Of a stretch of DNA of 64,000 nt, positions 1-8,703 are shown piece by piece (within the stretch, counting starts at the first letter, position 1; each line of letters starts with the position of its first letter). The stretch covers positions 62,001-126,000 of the forward strand of contig JAACPW010000010.1 of assembly GCA_009995225.1 (NCBI GenBank), written 5' to 3'. The translations under genes were made by a program, and so were the position numbers. This DNA is from Sphingomonadales bacterium. GTDB lineage: Bacteria > Pseudomonadota > Alphaproteobacteria > Sphingomonadales > Sphingomonadaceae. Below the pieces are notes generated by a model. It had not been told where the DNA came from and searched no databases. It saw nothing but the letters and a program-made list of their open reading frames with translations.

Positions 1-28
1 CTGAGCATCGACGGCGCGGCGGCGTCAT

Positions 29-1048
29 TCATAGCGCGGCGATGGCCTTGCCAAGCGCCTGCGCATCTTCTGCCCGCGTGTTCCAGGCGGTGACGAAACG
101 GGCGGAATCGCTGCCCCAATCGTAGAAGGCAAAGTCCTGCGCCCGCAGCGCGGCGCGTTCGGCTTCCGACAGACGCACGAACAGCTCGTTCGCTTCGACG
201 GGATGGAGTAGCCGGTCAGCGCAGCCCACAGCGACTTCACGCGCCGCCGCATTGGCGTGCGCGGCATTGGCGAGCCACAATCCTTCATCCAGCATGGCGA
301 GGATCTGCGCGGCGAGATAGCGGCCCTTGCATTGCAGATGCCCGGCACGCTTGCGGCGGTAGCGGACTTCCATGGCGCGTTCGGGATCAAACAGCACCAC
401 TGCCTCAGCCCCCATCCCGCCATTCTTGATAAAACCGAAGGCGAGGCTGTCCACCTGTCCGCTGGCACCGCGCGCGGCCTCTTCGGGCGATCCGCCGAGG
501 TAGGCCGCCGCATTGGCAAACCGCGCCCCGTCCATATGCAGACCCAGCCGGCGTTCCTTGGCGAAGGCTGCCAGCGCCGCCAGTTCTTCCGGGCCGTAGG
601 CGCGGCCATACTCGCTCGCCTGCGTGATCGCGATGGCTTGCGGCTGCACCTGATGCACATCGTTGCGGATCGGGTCGATTGCCGCGGCGATCCCCTGCGA
701 CGCCAGCTTGGCGCCTTCACCATCGGCGTGGATCAGCTTGGCGCCGTGCAGGAAGAACCCCGGCGCGCCGCCTTCGTCGACCTCGATATGCGCTTCGGTG
801 TGACACACCACCCCGCCGTGGGGGGCGCACATCGTGGCCAGCGCCAGACAATTGGCCGCCGTGCCCGTCGCCACCCACAGGCCTGCACATTCGCGCCCGA
901 ACAAGGCGGTAAAGCGCGCGTCGAGCTGCGCGGAAAGCGCGTCCCCATCGTAGGGATTGTCCGGTTCATCGGCGTTGCGCATCGCCTCCCACACGCGGGG
1001 GTGGACGGCTGCGGCGTTGTCGGACAGGAAGGGCTTGAACATCGTCAT
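29..1048 (-). CDS. ltaE: Threonine aldolase family protein (L-allo/low-specificity type)
   Basis: Fold-type I PLP enzyme expected to cleave threonine or allo-threonine to glycine and acetaldehyde in the cytoplasm. The 339-aa protein has the family N-terminus (FLSDNAAAVHP), the substrate-side stretch NPYDGD, a glycine-rich PLP-phosphate region (VATGTAANCLAL) and LHMDGARF, the usual Asp-Gly-Ala-Arg signature. The PLP lysine lies in FGFIKNGG. I chose ATG 1048, preceded by a GAGG stretch; TTG 1051 and ATG 1042 are alternatives. The stop lies 28 bases from the window edge, so any downstream partner is not visible. Family assignment is firm; substrate stereospecificity cannot be read from sequence. 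Confidence 0.88.
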   Translation of the reverse strand: MTMFKPFLSDNAAAVHPRVWEAMRNADEPDNPYDGDALSAQLDARFTALFGRECAGLWVATGTAANCLALATMCAPHGGVVCHTEAHIEVDEGGAPGFFLHGAKLIHADGEGAKLASQGIAAAIDPIRNDVHQVQPQAIAITQASEYGRAYGPEELAALAAFAKERRLGLHMDGARFANAAAYLGGSPEEAARGASGQVDSLAFGFIKNGGMGAEAVVLFDPERAMEVRYRRKRAGHLQCKGRYLAAQILAMLDEGLWLANAAHANAAAREVAVGCADRLLHPVEANELFVRLSEAERAALRAQDFAFYDWGSDSARFVTAWNTRAEDAQALGKAIAAL

Positions 1049-1101
1049 CAACCATCGCCTCTAGCCGCACAATCCGGCGTGACAAGCGGGAGCAGACAAT
1101 C

Positions 1102-1419
1102 GTGAGCGAACAAACCCCCAAGCTGACCATCACCCACCACGTGGCAGGCCAGGGTGGGCGCTATGTCGCCGTGCTCGCGGATTCGGGCGAGGAAGGCTAT
1201 CTCGAATGGGAACCGGGCGAAGAACACGATGGTAAGGAGGTGCGCATCGCCGCGCACACGATTGTACCGCGTGCCATCGGCGGGCGGGGCGTGGCGGCGG
1301 CGCTGGTGGACCGGCTGGTCGAGGATGCGCAGCGGCAGGGCTTCCTGATCCGCCCCGATTGCTCCTACGTCGCCAGGAAGTTCGAAGACAATCCGGACTG
1401 GGCCCCGCTGAAAGCCTGA
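1102..1419 (+). CDS. Small GNAT-family N-acetyltransferase (YjdJ-like)
   Basis: A 105-aa single-domain protein starting at GTG 1102. It has the compact GNAT layout of the YjdJ/COG2388 group: a central EGYLEWE beta strand, then HTIVPRAIGGRGVAAALVDRLVEDA, which contains the acetyl-CoA-binding R/Q-x-x-G-x-G/A loop and following helix, and a C-terminal CSYVARKFEDNP typical of this small class. The substrate is unknown. It is divergent from the aldolase gene, with a 53-bp gap. Its last 55 bases overlap the 3' end of the convergent PH-domain gene, so the two mRNAs are complementary at their tails. Confidence 0.8.
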   Translation: MSEQTPKLTITHHVAGQGGRYVAVLADSGEEGYLEWEPGEEHDGKEVRIAAHTIVPRAIGGRGVAAALVDRLVEDAQRQGFLIRPDCSYVARKFEDNPDWAPLKA

Positions 1420-2927
1420 TTTTCGGGCGCCTGATCCAGCCGCGAATAATCTGTCCCGGCAATTGTCTCGATCACGGCGGCCCGCAAGGCGCGGGCTTCG
1501 TCGAGCGAGACGCCTTGCATCGCGAACTGCCCGCCCGCCAGCCCGAGGTGCACGGTCGCGTATCCACGCAGCCGCGCCAGAGGGTTTTGCACGATTTCGA
1601 CCGAGTGAAGCTTCATCCGCGTCGCAATCATCTGCGTCGGCGAAAGGAAGCCGTGGCTGGCATAGACCTGCGCTGCATCAATCGCATGACGCCGGAACTC
1701 CCAGGCATACAGGTTCACCCCGACCGACAGCACCGCTGCGCCGAGCGGAATAAGGAACAGGCCGGTTGGCGCCATGATCGCGGTGACAATCGTCAGCACA
1801 CCGAAGATCGCGGCATCGCGGAACGTCCGGTCGTTGCGGTGACGCTTGCTCGCGCGATGCCAGGCTGTGCGGTCGTCCGGCAGCCGAAAGCCTGCCGCCG
1901 CGACAATCGGCGCGATCTCCGCCATCTTTGCAAAAGGCGCAACCTCATGGCTTTCACTCTCGGCATCCTGCGCGAGGCTGACAAAGCTGAGGCCGTGCCA
2001 GCCGAAGCGGTAGCGTAACAGCCCCGTGCCGATCACCAGCCCCTGCACCCGGTGAACCGGCATCACCACATCCGTGCGGGTCAGCAACCCGCGCTGCCGC
2101 CGGAACCCGCGGGACGAACGGGTCAGCGTGAAGCCCCAGTCGCGCAAGACCGTGCGCACCACGCCTGTCACCATGCCGACGGCGATCAGCCCGAACAGCC
2201 CCGCGACCGCTGCGGCGGCCTGAATGTAGGGGCCAAGGGACGCCACCGTGCTGCCCTGCTCCTCCAGCCAATCGCGCCACACATCGACGTTCCCGATGTC
2301 CAGATCGATCACATTGTCGGCATATTGCAGCAGACCGCCCAGAACCGCGAAGACCGCCAGCGAAAACTCGAACAGGCCAAAGGTCAGCAGGCGGCCTGGG
2401 GTCAGCGCATAAAGCACATCGCCGGTTTCATCGGCAGGGATCGCGGCACGGGTATGGGGGTCGGCAGGCGCGGCGGCGGCTTCGTCGTCGCGGCGCTGGC
2501 GCACCAGCTGACGCAGGCGCTCCCCCTCGGCGGCGCTCAGGTATTGCAGCGCCAGGTCTTCCCCTCCACCGGCTCCGGTCTCGAACTTCACCGCCACCAG
2601 ACCGAACAGGCGCGGCAGCGGCTTGGCTTCGATGCTGACGTCCTGAATGCGTTCAAACGGTACGGACCGCGCCGTGCGGCTCATCACGCCGCTTTCGACC
2701 CGGATATCGGACTCGCCGATTGTGTAAGTCAAACGCCGCCAGCCGACATAGTTGATCAATGTGCCGATCGCCGCCGCCGCCAGGCCAACGCCCAGCGCAA
2801 CCCAGATCCGGTCACCGCCGCCGATGCCGGAAAAGGCGATGGCAAAGGCCGGCAAGATCGCACTGCGAATGGCACCGATGGCGCCCAGCAGGACGCTGAT
2901 CGGGGCGGTGCGTTGCGGCTCGTTCAC
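1365..2927 (-). CDS. Bacterial PH-domain membrane protein, YdbT-like
   Basis: About 520 aa, with several hydrophobic segment pairs separated by bPH2 (YdbS/YdbT-type) domains. PH-like strands are visible around YTIGESDIRVESGVMSR, FTLTRSSRGFRRQRGLL and the C-terminal HGFLSPTQMIATRMKL, suggesting three bPH2 copies as in Bacillus YdbT. In Bacillus the YdbS/YdbT pair is linked to tolerance of certain bacteriocins, but the molecular role is unclear. GTG 2927 sits 10 bases after the stop of the upstream partner; GTG 2978 would overlap it. The two form an operon. The 3' end overlaps the convergent GNAT gene by 55 bases. Confidence 0.8.
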   Translation of the reverse strand: MNEPQRTAPISVLLGAIGAIRSAILPAFAIAFSGIGGGDRIWVALGVGLAAAAIGTLINYVGWRRLTYTIGESDIRVESGVMSRTARSVPFERIQDVSIEAKPLPRLFGLVAVKFETGAGGGEDLALQYLSAAEGERLRQLVRQRRDDEAAAAPADPHTRAAIPADETGDVLYALTPGRLLTFGLFEFSLAVFAVLGGLLQYADNVIDLDIGNVDVWRDWLEEQGSTVASLGPYIQAAAAVAGLFGLIAVGMVTGVVRTVLRDWGFTLTRSSRGFRRQRGLLTRTDVVMPVHRVQGLVIGTGLLRYRFGWHGLSFVSLAQDAESESHEVAPFAKMAEIAPIVAAAGFRLPDDRTAWHRASKRHRNDRTFRDAAIFGVLTIVTAIMAPTGLFLIPLGAAVLSVGVNLYAWEFRRHAIDAAQVYASHGFLSPTQMIATRMKLHSVEIVQNPLARLRGYATVHLGLAGGQFAMQGVSLDEARALRAAVIETIAGTDYSRLDQAPENQAFSGAQSGLSSNFLAT

Positions 2928-2937
2928 GCCGGGATGC

Positions 2938-3507
2938 TCAAACAGTCTCGCGGCGGATATGCGCGCGGATGGTTTCACGCATTTCGCGTGCCAGCAGCTC
3001 CCCCAGGCCGGGCAGGGCGACGCTGGCGTTGTGATTGCCGGCGGTGTGCACTGTCAGCGTGGCGATCCCGAAGAACCGTTCAAGCGGCCCCTGCGCGACA
3101 TCAATGTGCTGCACCCGGCCAAAGGGGACCACCGTGTCCGACCGGAACAGCAATCCGCGCACCACCCGCAGGCGATCATCACTGATCTGATAGCCGCGCG
3201 CATTGTAGCGGCGCGCGGGCACCCGGATAATCAGCGCCAGCGCAATCACCAGCGCCGTGCCCGCGATGATACCGGTCGGCAGCCCCAAAGCCGCCGACGC
3301 CCCGTCGCGCAGGGCCAATTCCAGAATCAGGGCGCCAAACAGCACCGGGATCGCCATCAGCGTGGTCTGCACCCGCAAGGCGTGCGCATAATTGGGATGA
3401 AGCTTCGTCAGCGCCTCGTTCTCGGACAAGGCGGCATCGGCATTCGGGCCAGAGGCAGGGGCAGCGGCAAGCGGTTTGTCGGACGCAAAAGCGGGGGTCT
3501 GATCCAT
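2938..3507 (-). CDS. Bacterial PH-domain membrane protein, YdbS-like
   Basis: 189 aa with a soluble N-terminus of about 45 residues, two close membrane spans (VQTTLMAIPVLFGALIL and GIIAGTALVIALALII), then one bPH2 domain. That domain begins at ARGYQISDDRLRVVRGLLFR and includes VPFGRVQHIDVAQGPLERFFG, the most conserved stretch of the family. It lies directly upstream of the larger multi-copy PH protein, with 10 bases between them, the usual small-plus-large YdbS/YdbT pair. The function is not established beyond membrane association. Confidence 0.82.
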   Translation of the reverse strand: MDQTPAFASDKPLAAAPASGPNADAALSENEALTKLHPNYAHALRVQTTLMAIPVLFGALILELALRDGASAALGLPTGIIAGTALVIALALIIRVPARRYNARGYQISDDRLRVVRGLLFRSDTVVPFGRVQHIDVAQGPLERFFGIATLTVHTAGNHNASVALPGLGELLAREMRETIRAHIRRETV

Positions 3508-3709
3508 GGTGCATTACTGGCGCAATACAGCCTTCGCGCGCAAGCGATTTCCCGCACGGGCTGGCGCAGGAACCGGATGGCCACTGGCCTGTGCGCAAAG
3601 ACCCTTGCCGTTCACAAGGTGACGCCGCGGCAGACAAAGACGCCGCCGATTGCGTGCAACGCAATTGCCGCGTCAAGGAACGGTCGCTGCCCGAACAGGT
3701 TGGAATGAC

Positions 3710-4648
3710 ATGGCCCTATCAATTGCTGCGGCGCTGGCTGCGGTGCTCCCCGTTCCGATACCGTCAGCTTTGTGGGCGCGCACCCGCGTAACGCTGACCT
3801 ATTTTTGGCGGCACGGTCGTTTGCCGAGGATAAACACACCCGTACGCTTCACGGAATGGGTGCAGTGGCGCAAGTTGCGGGACCGCGATCACAGCCTTGC
3901 GATGATGACGGACAAGCTTTTCGCCAAAACCTGCGCCATTGAAACAATCGGCCAAGACCACGTCATCCCGACGCTATGGCAGGGCGACACCCTGCCGCGG
4001 CAAGCACCCTGGCCGCGACCCTTCATTGTCAAAGCCAATCACGGATGCAACCAATACGTCGTTGTTCGCAACGATGCCGATTGGCACACCGCCTTACGGC
4101 GCGCCCCGCGCTGGCTGCAAAAGCCCTATGGTGGCTGGCTCGATGAATGGCACTACACTCACGCGCGAAGGGTGTTGCTGGTGGAACCCTTCGTCGGAAC
4201 CGTTGACGGATTGCCTGTCGATTACAAGGTCTATGTCTTTGGCGGCATTGCCCAATGTGTTCAGATGCATATCGGCCGGGGGACCGATCACCGCTGGGCG
4301 CAGTTCGATCGGCAGTGGCAGCGGCTTTCCTCCAACCGCGTTGAAGGCTGCTTTGACCGGCCTGTCACACTTTCCGGGATGCTGGCAGCCGCCGAGGCAT
4401 TCGCAGGCCAAAGGGATTTCCTGCGCGTGGACTTCTACGAGGTCGAGGGTGTGATGCTGTTTGGGGAAGCCTGTCTTTTTCCCGGATCCGGGCTTGATCC
4501 TTTCAGCCCGGATTCGCTCGACTTCGAACTGGGCCAGCATTGGCGCAGATCGTCCACACCCCTTACGGCGGGCGCGGATGCAGCCCGAACCCGGCCAAAA
4601 ATGCTGAAGCGCAGGCACCCCAAGCCATTGGCGGATGTGCGCCCGTGA
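3710..4648 (+). CDS. TupA-like ATP-grasp family protein
   Basis: 312 aa from ATG 3710. It matches the TupA-like ATP-grasp family often found in capsule or exopolysaccharide loci: an N-terminal TPVRFTEWVQWRKLRDRD stretch, a DKLFAKT motif, the strand PRPFIVKANHGCNQ that normally supplies an ATP-binding lysine, DYKVYVFGG and the metal-side LRVDFYEVEG. The C-terminal 30 residues are low complexity and basic. Such enzymes are thought to ligate amino acids or polyglutamate-like groups onto surface glycans; the substrate here is unknown. No other glycan gene is adjacent. The stop codon overlaps the mobA start. Confidence 0.7.
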   Translation: MALSIAAALAAVLPVPIPSALWARTRVTLTYFWRHGRLPRINTPVRFTEWVQWRKLRDRDHSLAMMTDKLFAKTCAIETIGQDHVIPTLWQGDTLPRQAPWPRPFIVKANHGCNQYVVVRNDADWHTALRRAPRWLQKPYGGWLDEWHYTHARRVLLVEPFVGTVDGLPVDYKVYVFGGIAQCVQMHIGRGTDHRWAQFDRQWQRLSSNRVEGCFDRPVTLSGMLAAAEAFAGQRDFLRVDFYEVEGVMLFGEACLFPGSGLDPFSPDSLDFELGQHWRRSSTPLTAGADAARTRPKMLKRRHPKPLADVRP

Positions 4649-5148
4649 TGCTTGGTGCGATCCTTGCCGGCGGACAGGCGCGGCGGTTTGGCAGCGACAA
4701 GGCCCACGCACTGTATCACGGCGCGCGGCTGATCGATCTGGTCGCGGCTGCGCTCACCGCGCAGTGCGATGCGGTGATCGTGTGCGGGCGCGCAGAGCCG
4801 GGCTTTTGCTGCATCCCTGACTGGCCCGCGCCGCAGCAAGGCCCGCTGGGGGGGCTGGCGGCAGCCCTGCGTCACGCCGAGGCGGAAGGCTTCACACACG
4901 TGCTTTGCGCCGGGGTCGATATCCCCGATCTGCCGCATGATTGCGCTGCAATGCTGGCAGGCGACGGCGCGGCGATTGTCGCAAGTCAGCCGGTGGTCGG
5001 CCTGTGGCCGGTCGCGGCAGGCGCTGCGCTCGCGGCGTTCATGGCTGGCGGAGGCCGCTCGCTCTACCGTTTCGCGGACGCTGTTGGTGCGCGGCAGGTG
5101 ACGCTTGCGGCGCCGCTGATGAACGTCAATCGGCCGGAGGATCTGTAA
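4648..5148 (+). CDS. mobA: Molybdenum cofactor guanylyltransferase
   Basis: 166 aa with the N-terminal nucleotidyltransferase signature GAILAGGQARRFGSDKA, the LAGG-x3-R-FG-x-DKA pattern of MobA, and GVDIPDLP, the acidic magnesium-site motif. MobA couples GTP to Mo-molybdopterin to give the bis-MGD precursor used by DMSO-reductase-type enzymes. It is slightly shorter than E. coli MobA (194 aa), as in many alphaproteobacteria. ATG 4648 shares its A with the upstream TGA (TGATG); GTG 4645 is an alternative. The pairing with an ATP-grasp gene looks incidental. No molybdoenzyme gene is in the window. Confidence 0.85.
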   Translation: MLGAILAGGQARRFGSDKAHALYHGARLIDLVAAALTAQCDAVIVCGRAEPGFCCIPDWPAPQQGPLGGLAAALRHAEAEGFTHVLCAGVDIPDLPHDCAAMLAGDGAAIVASQPVVGLWPVAAGAALAAFMAGGGRSLYRFADAVGARQVTLAAPLMNVNRPEDL

Positions 5149-5292
5149 AACTTCCCACCGCGCTTGGCGCAATTCTGGCGAACGGCTTGATAATTTCGCA
5201 GGGCCGTATGACAGTGCAACCGGCACGCACGCCGTCGTTTGCACGGCGCGATCCCGCTGCCGAACACCCTTTCGTGGAAAGCCCGAGCCGCC

Positions 5293-6375
5293 ATGAATTT
5301 CGACCTTTCCGACGAACACCACATGTTTGTGAGCGCGATTGAACGCTTCGCGGCGCCGATCGATGTCGCGGCACGGCGCCGATTGCGGCTGTCGCCGGCA
5401 GGCTATGACCGGGCGCGCTGGACGCAATTGGCCGACATGGGGCTGATCGCGCTTGCAGCCGGCGCGGATGCGGGGGGCCTTGGCGGTTCGGCGGTGGATC
5501 TGGCGCTGGTGGCCCAAGCCATCGGCGCGGCCAATGCGCCGGACCCGCTGATCGAGCTCGGCATCTTGCCGGCGCTGTTGCTGGAACGCGGCGGCGCCGG
5601 GGCGGCTTTGGAAGGTGTGCTGGCAGGCACAACCATCGCCACCCTGGCATGGACCGAGCGCGGGCAACGCTACAGCCTGAACGCCACGGGCATGAAGGCC
5701 GATCAAAACGCCGACGGTTTCGCGCTCACGGGCGAAAAAACGATGGTGCCGGGCGCTTTGCTGGCGGACCTGTTCATCGTCACCGCCGATGTCGGCGGCG
5801 CGACCGCCTGCTTCCTCGTTCCGAAGGATGCACCCGGTCTGTGCTTGCGCGCCTATCGACTCGCGGATGGCAGCATCGCGGGCGAGCTCACGCTGGCCCG
5901 CACGCCTGCCACAGCCAGGCTGGCTCTTGATAACGCGGGGTTGGCCGCGATGGCCGCTGACATGCGTCTTTACGCCGCCGCGGAGATGGTGGGCCTCAGC
6001 CAGCGTCTGCTCGATGACACGCTGGCTTATGTGAAGCAGCGCGAGCAATTCGGGATTGCCATCGGCAGTTTTCAGGCCCTTCAGCACCGCTTGGTCGATT
6101 GCTATGCGCGCCAGGAACAGTCACGCTCGATGCTGTACCGCGCCATGCTGACCGACCGCGCAGACGCCGCCACGTGGCACCGCGCGGCGGCGGGGGCCAA
6201 GGCTTTTATCGGCGAAAACAGCAACGCCATCGCGCGCGAAGCGGTGCAGATGCACGGCGGCATGGGGATCACCGATGAACTCGCCATCGGCCACGCCCTG
6301 AAACGCGTGCTGGTGCTGGATCGCCTGTTTGGCGATGCCGACACGGCGCTTGCCGACTATGCTCTGGCCGCGTGA
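5293..6375 (+). CDS. Acyl-CoA dehydrogenase family protein (first of pair)
   Basis: 360 aa from ATG 5293. It begins MNFDLSDEHHMF, the usual ACAD N-terminus, and ends in the four-helix domain: QRLLDDTLAYVKQREQFG (flavin and partner-subunit contact) and REAVQMHGGMGITDELAIGH (substrate/FAD loop). The middle beta domain is present but poorly conserved. It is slightly shorter than the 380-400 aa norm. The next gene is a second, full-length ACAD 29 bases downstream. Such tandem divergent ACADs often form alpha2-beta2 heterotetramers, as in steroid side-chain degradation (FadE pairs); heteromer formation here is inference. Expected role: alpha,beta-dehydrogenation of an unusual acyl-CoA with electrons passed to ETF. 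Confidence 0.82.
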   Translation: MNFDLSDEHHMFVSAIERFAAPIDVAARRRLRLSPAGYDRARWTQLADMGLIALAAGADAGGLGGSAVDLALVAQAIGAANAPDPLIELGILPALLLERGGAGAALEGVLAGTTIATLAWTERGQRYSLNATGMKADQNADGFALTGEKTMVPGALLADLFIVTADVGGATACFLVPKDAPGLCLRAYRLADGSIAGELTLARTPATARLALDNAGLAAMAADMRLYAAAEMVGLSQRLLDDTLAYVKQREQFGIAIGSFQALQHRLVDCYARQEQSRSMLYRAMLTDRADAATWHRAAAGAKAFIGENSNAIAREAVQMHGGMGITDELAIGHALKRVLVLDRLFGDADTALADYALAA

Positions 6376-6404
6376 TGAGGACCAGAACATGAGGCTCGAC
6401 TGAC

Positions 6405-7613
6405 ATGGACATGGACTTCTCGTCTCAGGACATCGCTTTTCGCAACGAAGTGCGGGCGTTTCTCCAAAACAACCTGACCGACCGACTGCGCGATGGCGCG
6501 CGCCGGACGCCCAGCGTGTTTGTCGAACCCGATATCGGGATGGAATGGCACCGCATCCTGTATCGCCAGGGCTGGGTCGCGCCGCACTGGCCGAAAGAGG
6601 ATGGCGGCACGGGCTGGAGCCCGACGCAAAAGTTCATCTTTGAAAGGGAATGCGCGCTGGCCGGTGCGCCGGCGCTGTCGATCCTCGGCCTGCGTCTTGT
6701 CGGCCCGGTGATCTGCGCGTTCGGGACGCCGGAGCAAAAAGCACGGTTCCTGCCCCGCATCCTGTCCGGCGATGACTACTGGTGCCAAGGCTATTCCGAA
6801 CCCGGCAGCGGCTCCGATCTGGCCAGCCTCAAGACCTCGGCCCGGCTTGAAGGCGGCGACTACGTCATCAACGGATCGAAAATCTGGACCACCCACGCCC
6901 ATCATGCCGACTGGATCTTTGCGCTGGTGCGCACCGATGCCACCGTGAAGAAACAGGCCGGGATCACCTTTTTGCTCGTGCCGATGGACCAGCCCGGCAT
7001 CTCGGTCACACCGATCCCTTCGATGTCGGGCGATCACGAGGTCAATGCGGTGTTCTTCACCGATGCGCGCACGTCGGCTGAAAACCGGATTGGCGCAGAA
7101 GGCCAGGGCTGGAGCATTGCCAAGTTTCTGCTGGAAAACGAACGCGGCGGTTCGTGCTATGCCCCGCGCCTGCTCCAGAGCATCGGACGTCTGGAGCAGT
7201 TGGCGCAAACGCAGCCGTCGGGCAGCGGCGGCATGATCGGACACGATCCGCGCTTCCGCGACCGGCTGGCCCGCGTGCGACTGGAGGCCGAGGCACTTGA
7301 GATCACCGAACTGCGCATTCTGGCCGAACTGGCCAAGGGCCGCGCTCCCGGCCCGCAGACGTCGCTGGTGAAGCTGCTGGGGTCCAATATCGGCCAGCGG
7401 ATCGACACGCTCCGCCTCGAACTGCTCGGCCCCGATGCGCTGCAATTGCCCTTGGAACGCCCGCTTTACGGCAATGAAGCGCCCGAACCTGTGGGTAGCG
7501 AAGATGCGCAGACCGCGATGATCCAATACCTCAACAATCGCGCCGCCACGATCTTCGGCGGATCGGACGAAGTGCAAAAGAACATCATCGCCAAGACCGT
7601 GCTGGGTCTTTGA
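6405..7613 (+). CDS. Acyl-CoA dehydrogenase family protein (second of pair)
   Basis: 402 aa with the full ACAD layout: N-terminal helical domain (FRNEVRAFLQNNL), a middle beta domain with GYSEPGSGSDLASLKTSA and INGSKIWTTHAHHADW (FAD-binding signatures), and a C-terminal helical domain ending TIFGGSDEVQKNIIAKTVLGL, the strongly conserved ACAD tail. Groups like this act on branched or ring-derived acyl-CoAs such as steroid or terpenoid side chains. It is co-directional with the preceding ACAD (29 bp) and the following SDR (13 bp), so the three are probably one operon for a beta-oxidation-like route. Confidence 0.88.
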   Translation: MDMDFSSQDIAFRNEVRAFLQNNLTDRLRDGARRTPSVFVEPDIGMEWHRILYRQGWVAPHWPKEDGGTGWSPTQKFIFERECALAGAPALSILGLRLVGPVICAFGTPEQKARFLPRILSGDDYWCQGYSEPGSGSDLASLKTSARLEGGDYVINGSKIWTTHAHHADWIFALVRTDATVKKQAGITFLLVPMDQPGISVTPIPSMSGDHEVNAVFFTDARTSAENRIGAEGQGWSIAKFLLENERGGSCYAPRLLQSIGRLEQLAQTQPSGSGGMIGHDPRFRDRLARVRLEAEALEITELRILAELAKGRAPGPQTSLVKLLGSNIGQRIDTLRLELLGPDALQLPLERPLYGNEAPEPVGSEDAQTAMIQYLNNRAATIFGGSDEVQKNIIAKTVLGL

Positions 7614-7626
7614 AAGGATAAAGCGC

Positions 7627-8526
7627 ATGGACGTATCGAAGCTGATGTTTCGCGAAGGCCTGATGGCGGGCGAGCGCATTCTCGTCACCGGCGGGGGCAC
7701 GGGCCTCGGGCGCGAGATGGCGGAAGGCTTCCTCAAGCTGGGCGCCACCGTCTACATCTGCGGGCGGCGGCAGAACAAGTTGGACGAGACGGCGGCGGAG
7801 TTGACCGCGCTCCACGGCGGCAAAATTGCCGGCATGGCCTGCGATATCCGCGATCCGCACGCAATTCATGCGATGGTCGACGCGATCTGGGCCGATGGCG
7901 GCGCGCTGACCGGGGTGGTCAACAACGCGGCGGGCAATTTCATCAGCCGCACCGAAGATCTGTCGATCAACGGCTTCAACGCGATTGCCGATATCGTGAT
8001 GCGCGGCACCTTCTACGTTACGCTCGACATCGGCAAGCGGCTGATTGCGGAAAAGAAGCGCGCCAGCTTCCTCTCGATCCTCACCACCTGGGTGTGGTCG
8101 GGCAGCGCCTTCGTGGTGCCTTCCGCCATGTCCAAGACCGCGATCAACGCCATGACGCAAAGCCTTGCGACCGAATGGGGCCGCTATGGCCTGCGCTTCA
8201 ATGCCATTGCGCCGGGCCTGTTCCCGACCAAGGGGATGAGCGAGCGCCTGCATCCCGATGGGGCTGGCGGCAATTCGAACAATGCCCTGAACCCGATGGG
8301 CCGCGCAGGCGAAATGCATGAGCTCGCCAACCTTGCCATGTTCCTGATGGGGCCGGGCGCGGAATATGTGAACGGTCAGACCATCGCCATCGACGGCGCG
8401 GGCTATCAGGCCACCGGCGGCACCTTCTATCCGATGCTCCAGGCGCTCGGCGATGCCGAATGGGAGCAGATGCGCAGCATGATCAAGGGCACCAACGCGA
8501 AGGACAAGGCTGAACGCTCGGTCTGA
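7627..8526 (+). CDS. SDR oxidoreductase resembling 2,4-dienoyl-CoA reductase
   Basis: 299 aa Rossmann-fold SDR: cofactor loop TGGGTGLG near residues 21-28, CDIRD, NNAAGNF, and the late region FVVPSAMSK...SLATEWGRYGLRFNAIAPG...TKG. That last stretch is close to mitochondrial 2,4-dienoyl-CoA reductase (DECR1) rather than classical YxxxK SDRs. The lysine is present (SAMSK). The position that I align with the DECR tyrosine reads tryptophan (TTWVWSGS). A good AAAGGA Shine-Dalgarno precedes ATG 7627. The operon with two acyl-CoA dehydrogenases fits reduction of unsaturated acyl-CoA intermediates. The alignment is from memory, so treat the active-site comment as tentative. Confidence 0.8.
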   Translation: MDVSKLMFREGLMAGERILVTGGGTGLGREMAEGFLKLGATVYICGRRQNKLDETAAELTALHGGKIAGMACDIRDPHAIHAMVDAIWADGGALTGVVNNAAGNFISRTEDLSINGFNAIADIVMRGTFYVTLDIGKRLIAEKKRASFLSILTTWVWSGSAFVVPSAMSKTAINAMTQSLATEWGRYGLRFNAIAPGLFPTKGMSERLHPDGAGGNSNNALNPMGRAGEMHELANLAMFLMGPGAEYVNGQTIAIDGAGYQATGGTFYPMLQALGDAEWEQMRSMIKGTNAKDKAERSV

Positions 8527-8703
8527 CGGGGCGGCCTGCGACCGCGCTTTCCTACGCGCAGGCGCAGTGGCATTGCCCCGCGCATGACCGGCCGCCCTCG
8601 CCTTCAGGATCGCTGTTTTACAGGGCGGTTCGGGGCAGCAGATTTTTGGTTTCTGGACAGTGTCTCATGTGTCTCCAACACGACGCAACAGCGGCCCGGC
8701 TAC

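Noticed and set aside
257-1105. Long plus-strand ORF opposite threonine aldolase
   Set aside because: It is a high-GC antisense shadow: arginine/alanine-rich, no family match and no ribosome site, while the minus strand holds a clear aldolase.
4435-6087. 550-codon minus-strand ORF over mobA and the acyl-CoA dehydrogenase
   Set aside because: Out-of-frame shadow; the plus strand encodes recognisable MobA and ACAD proteins over the same bases.
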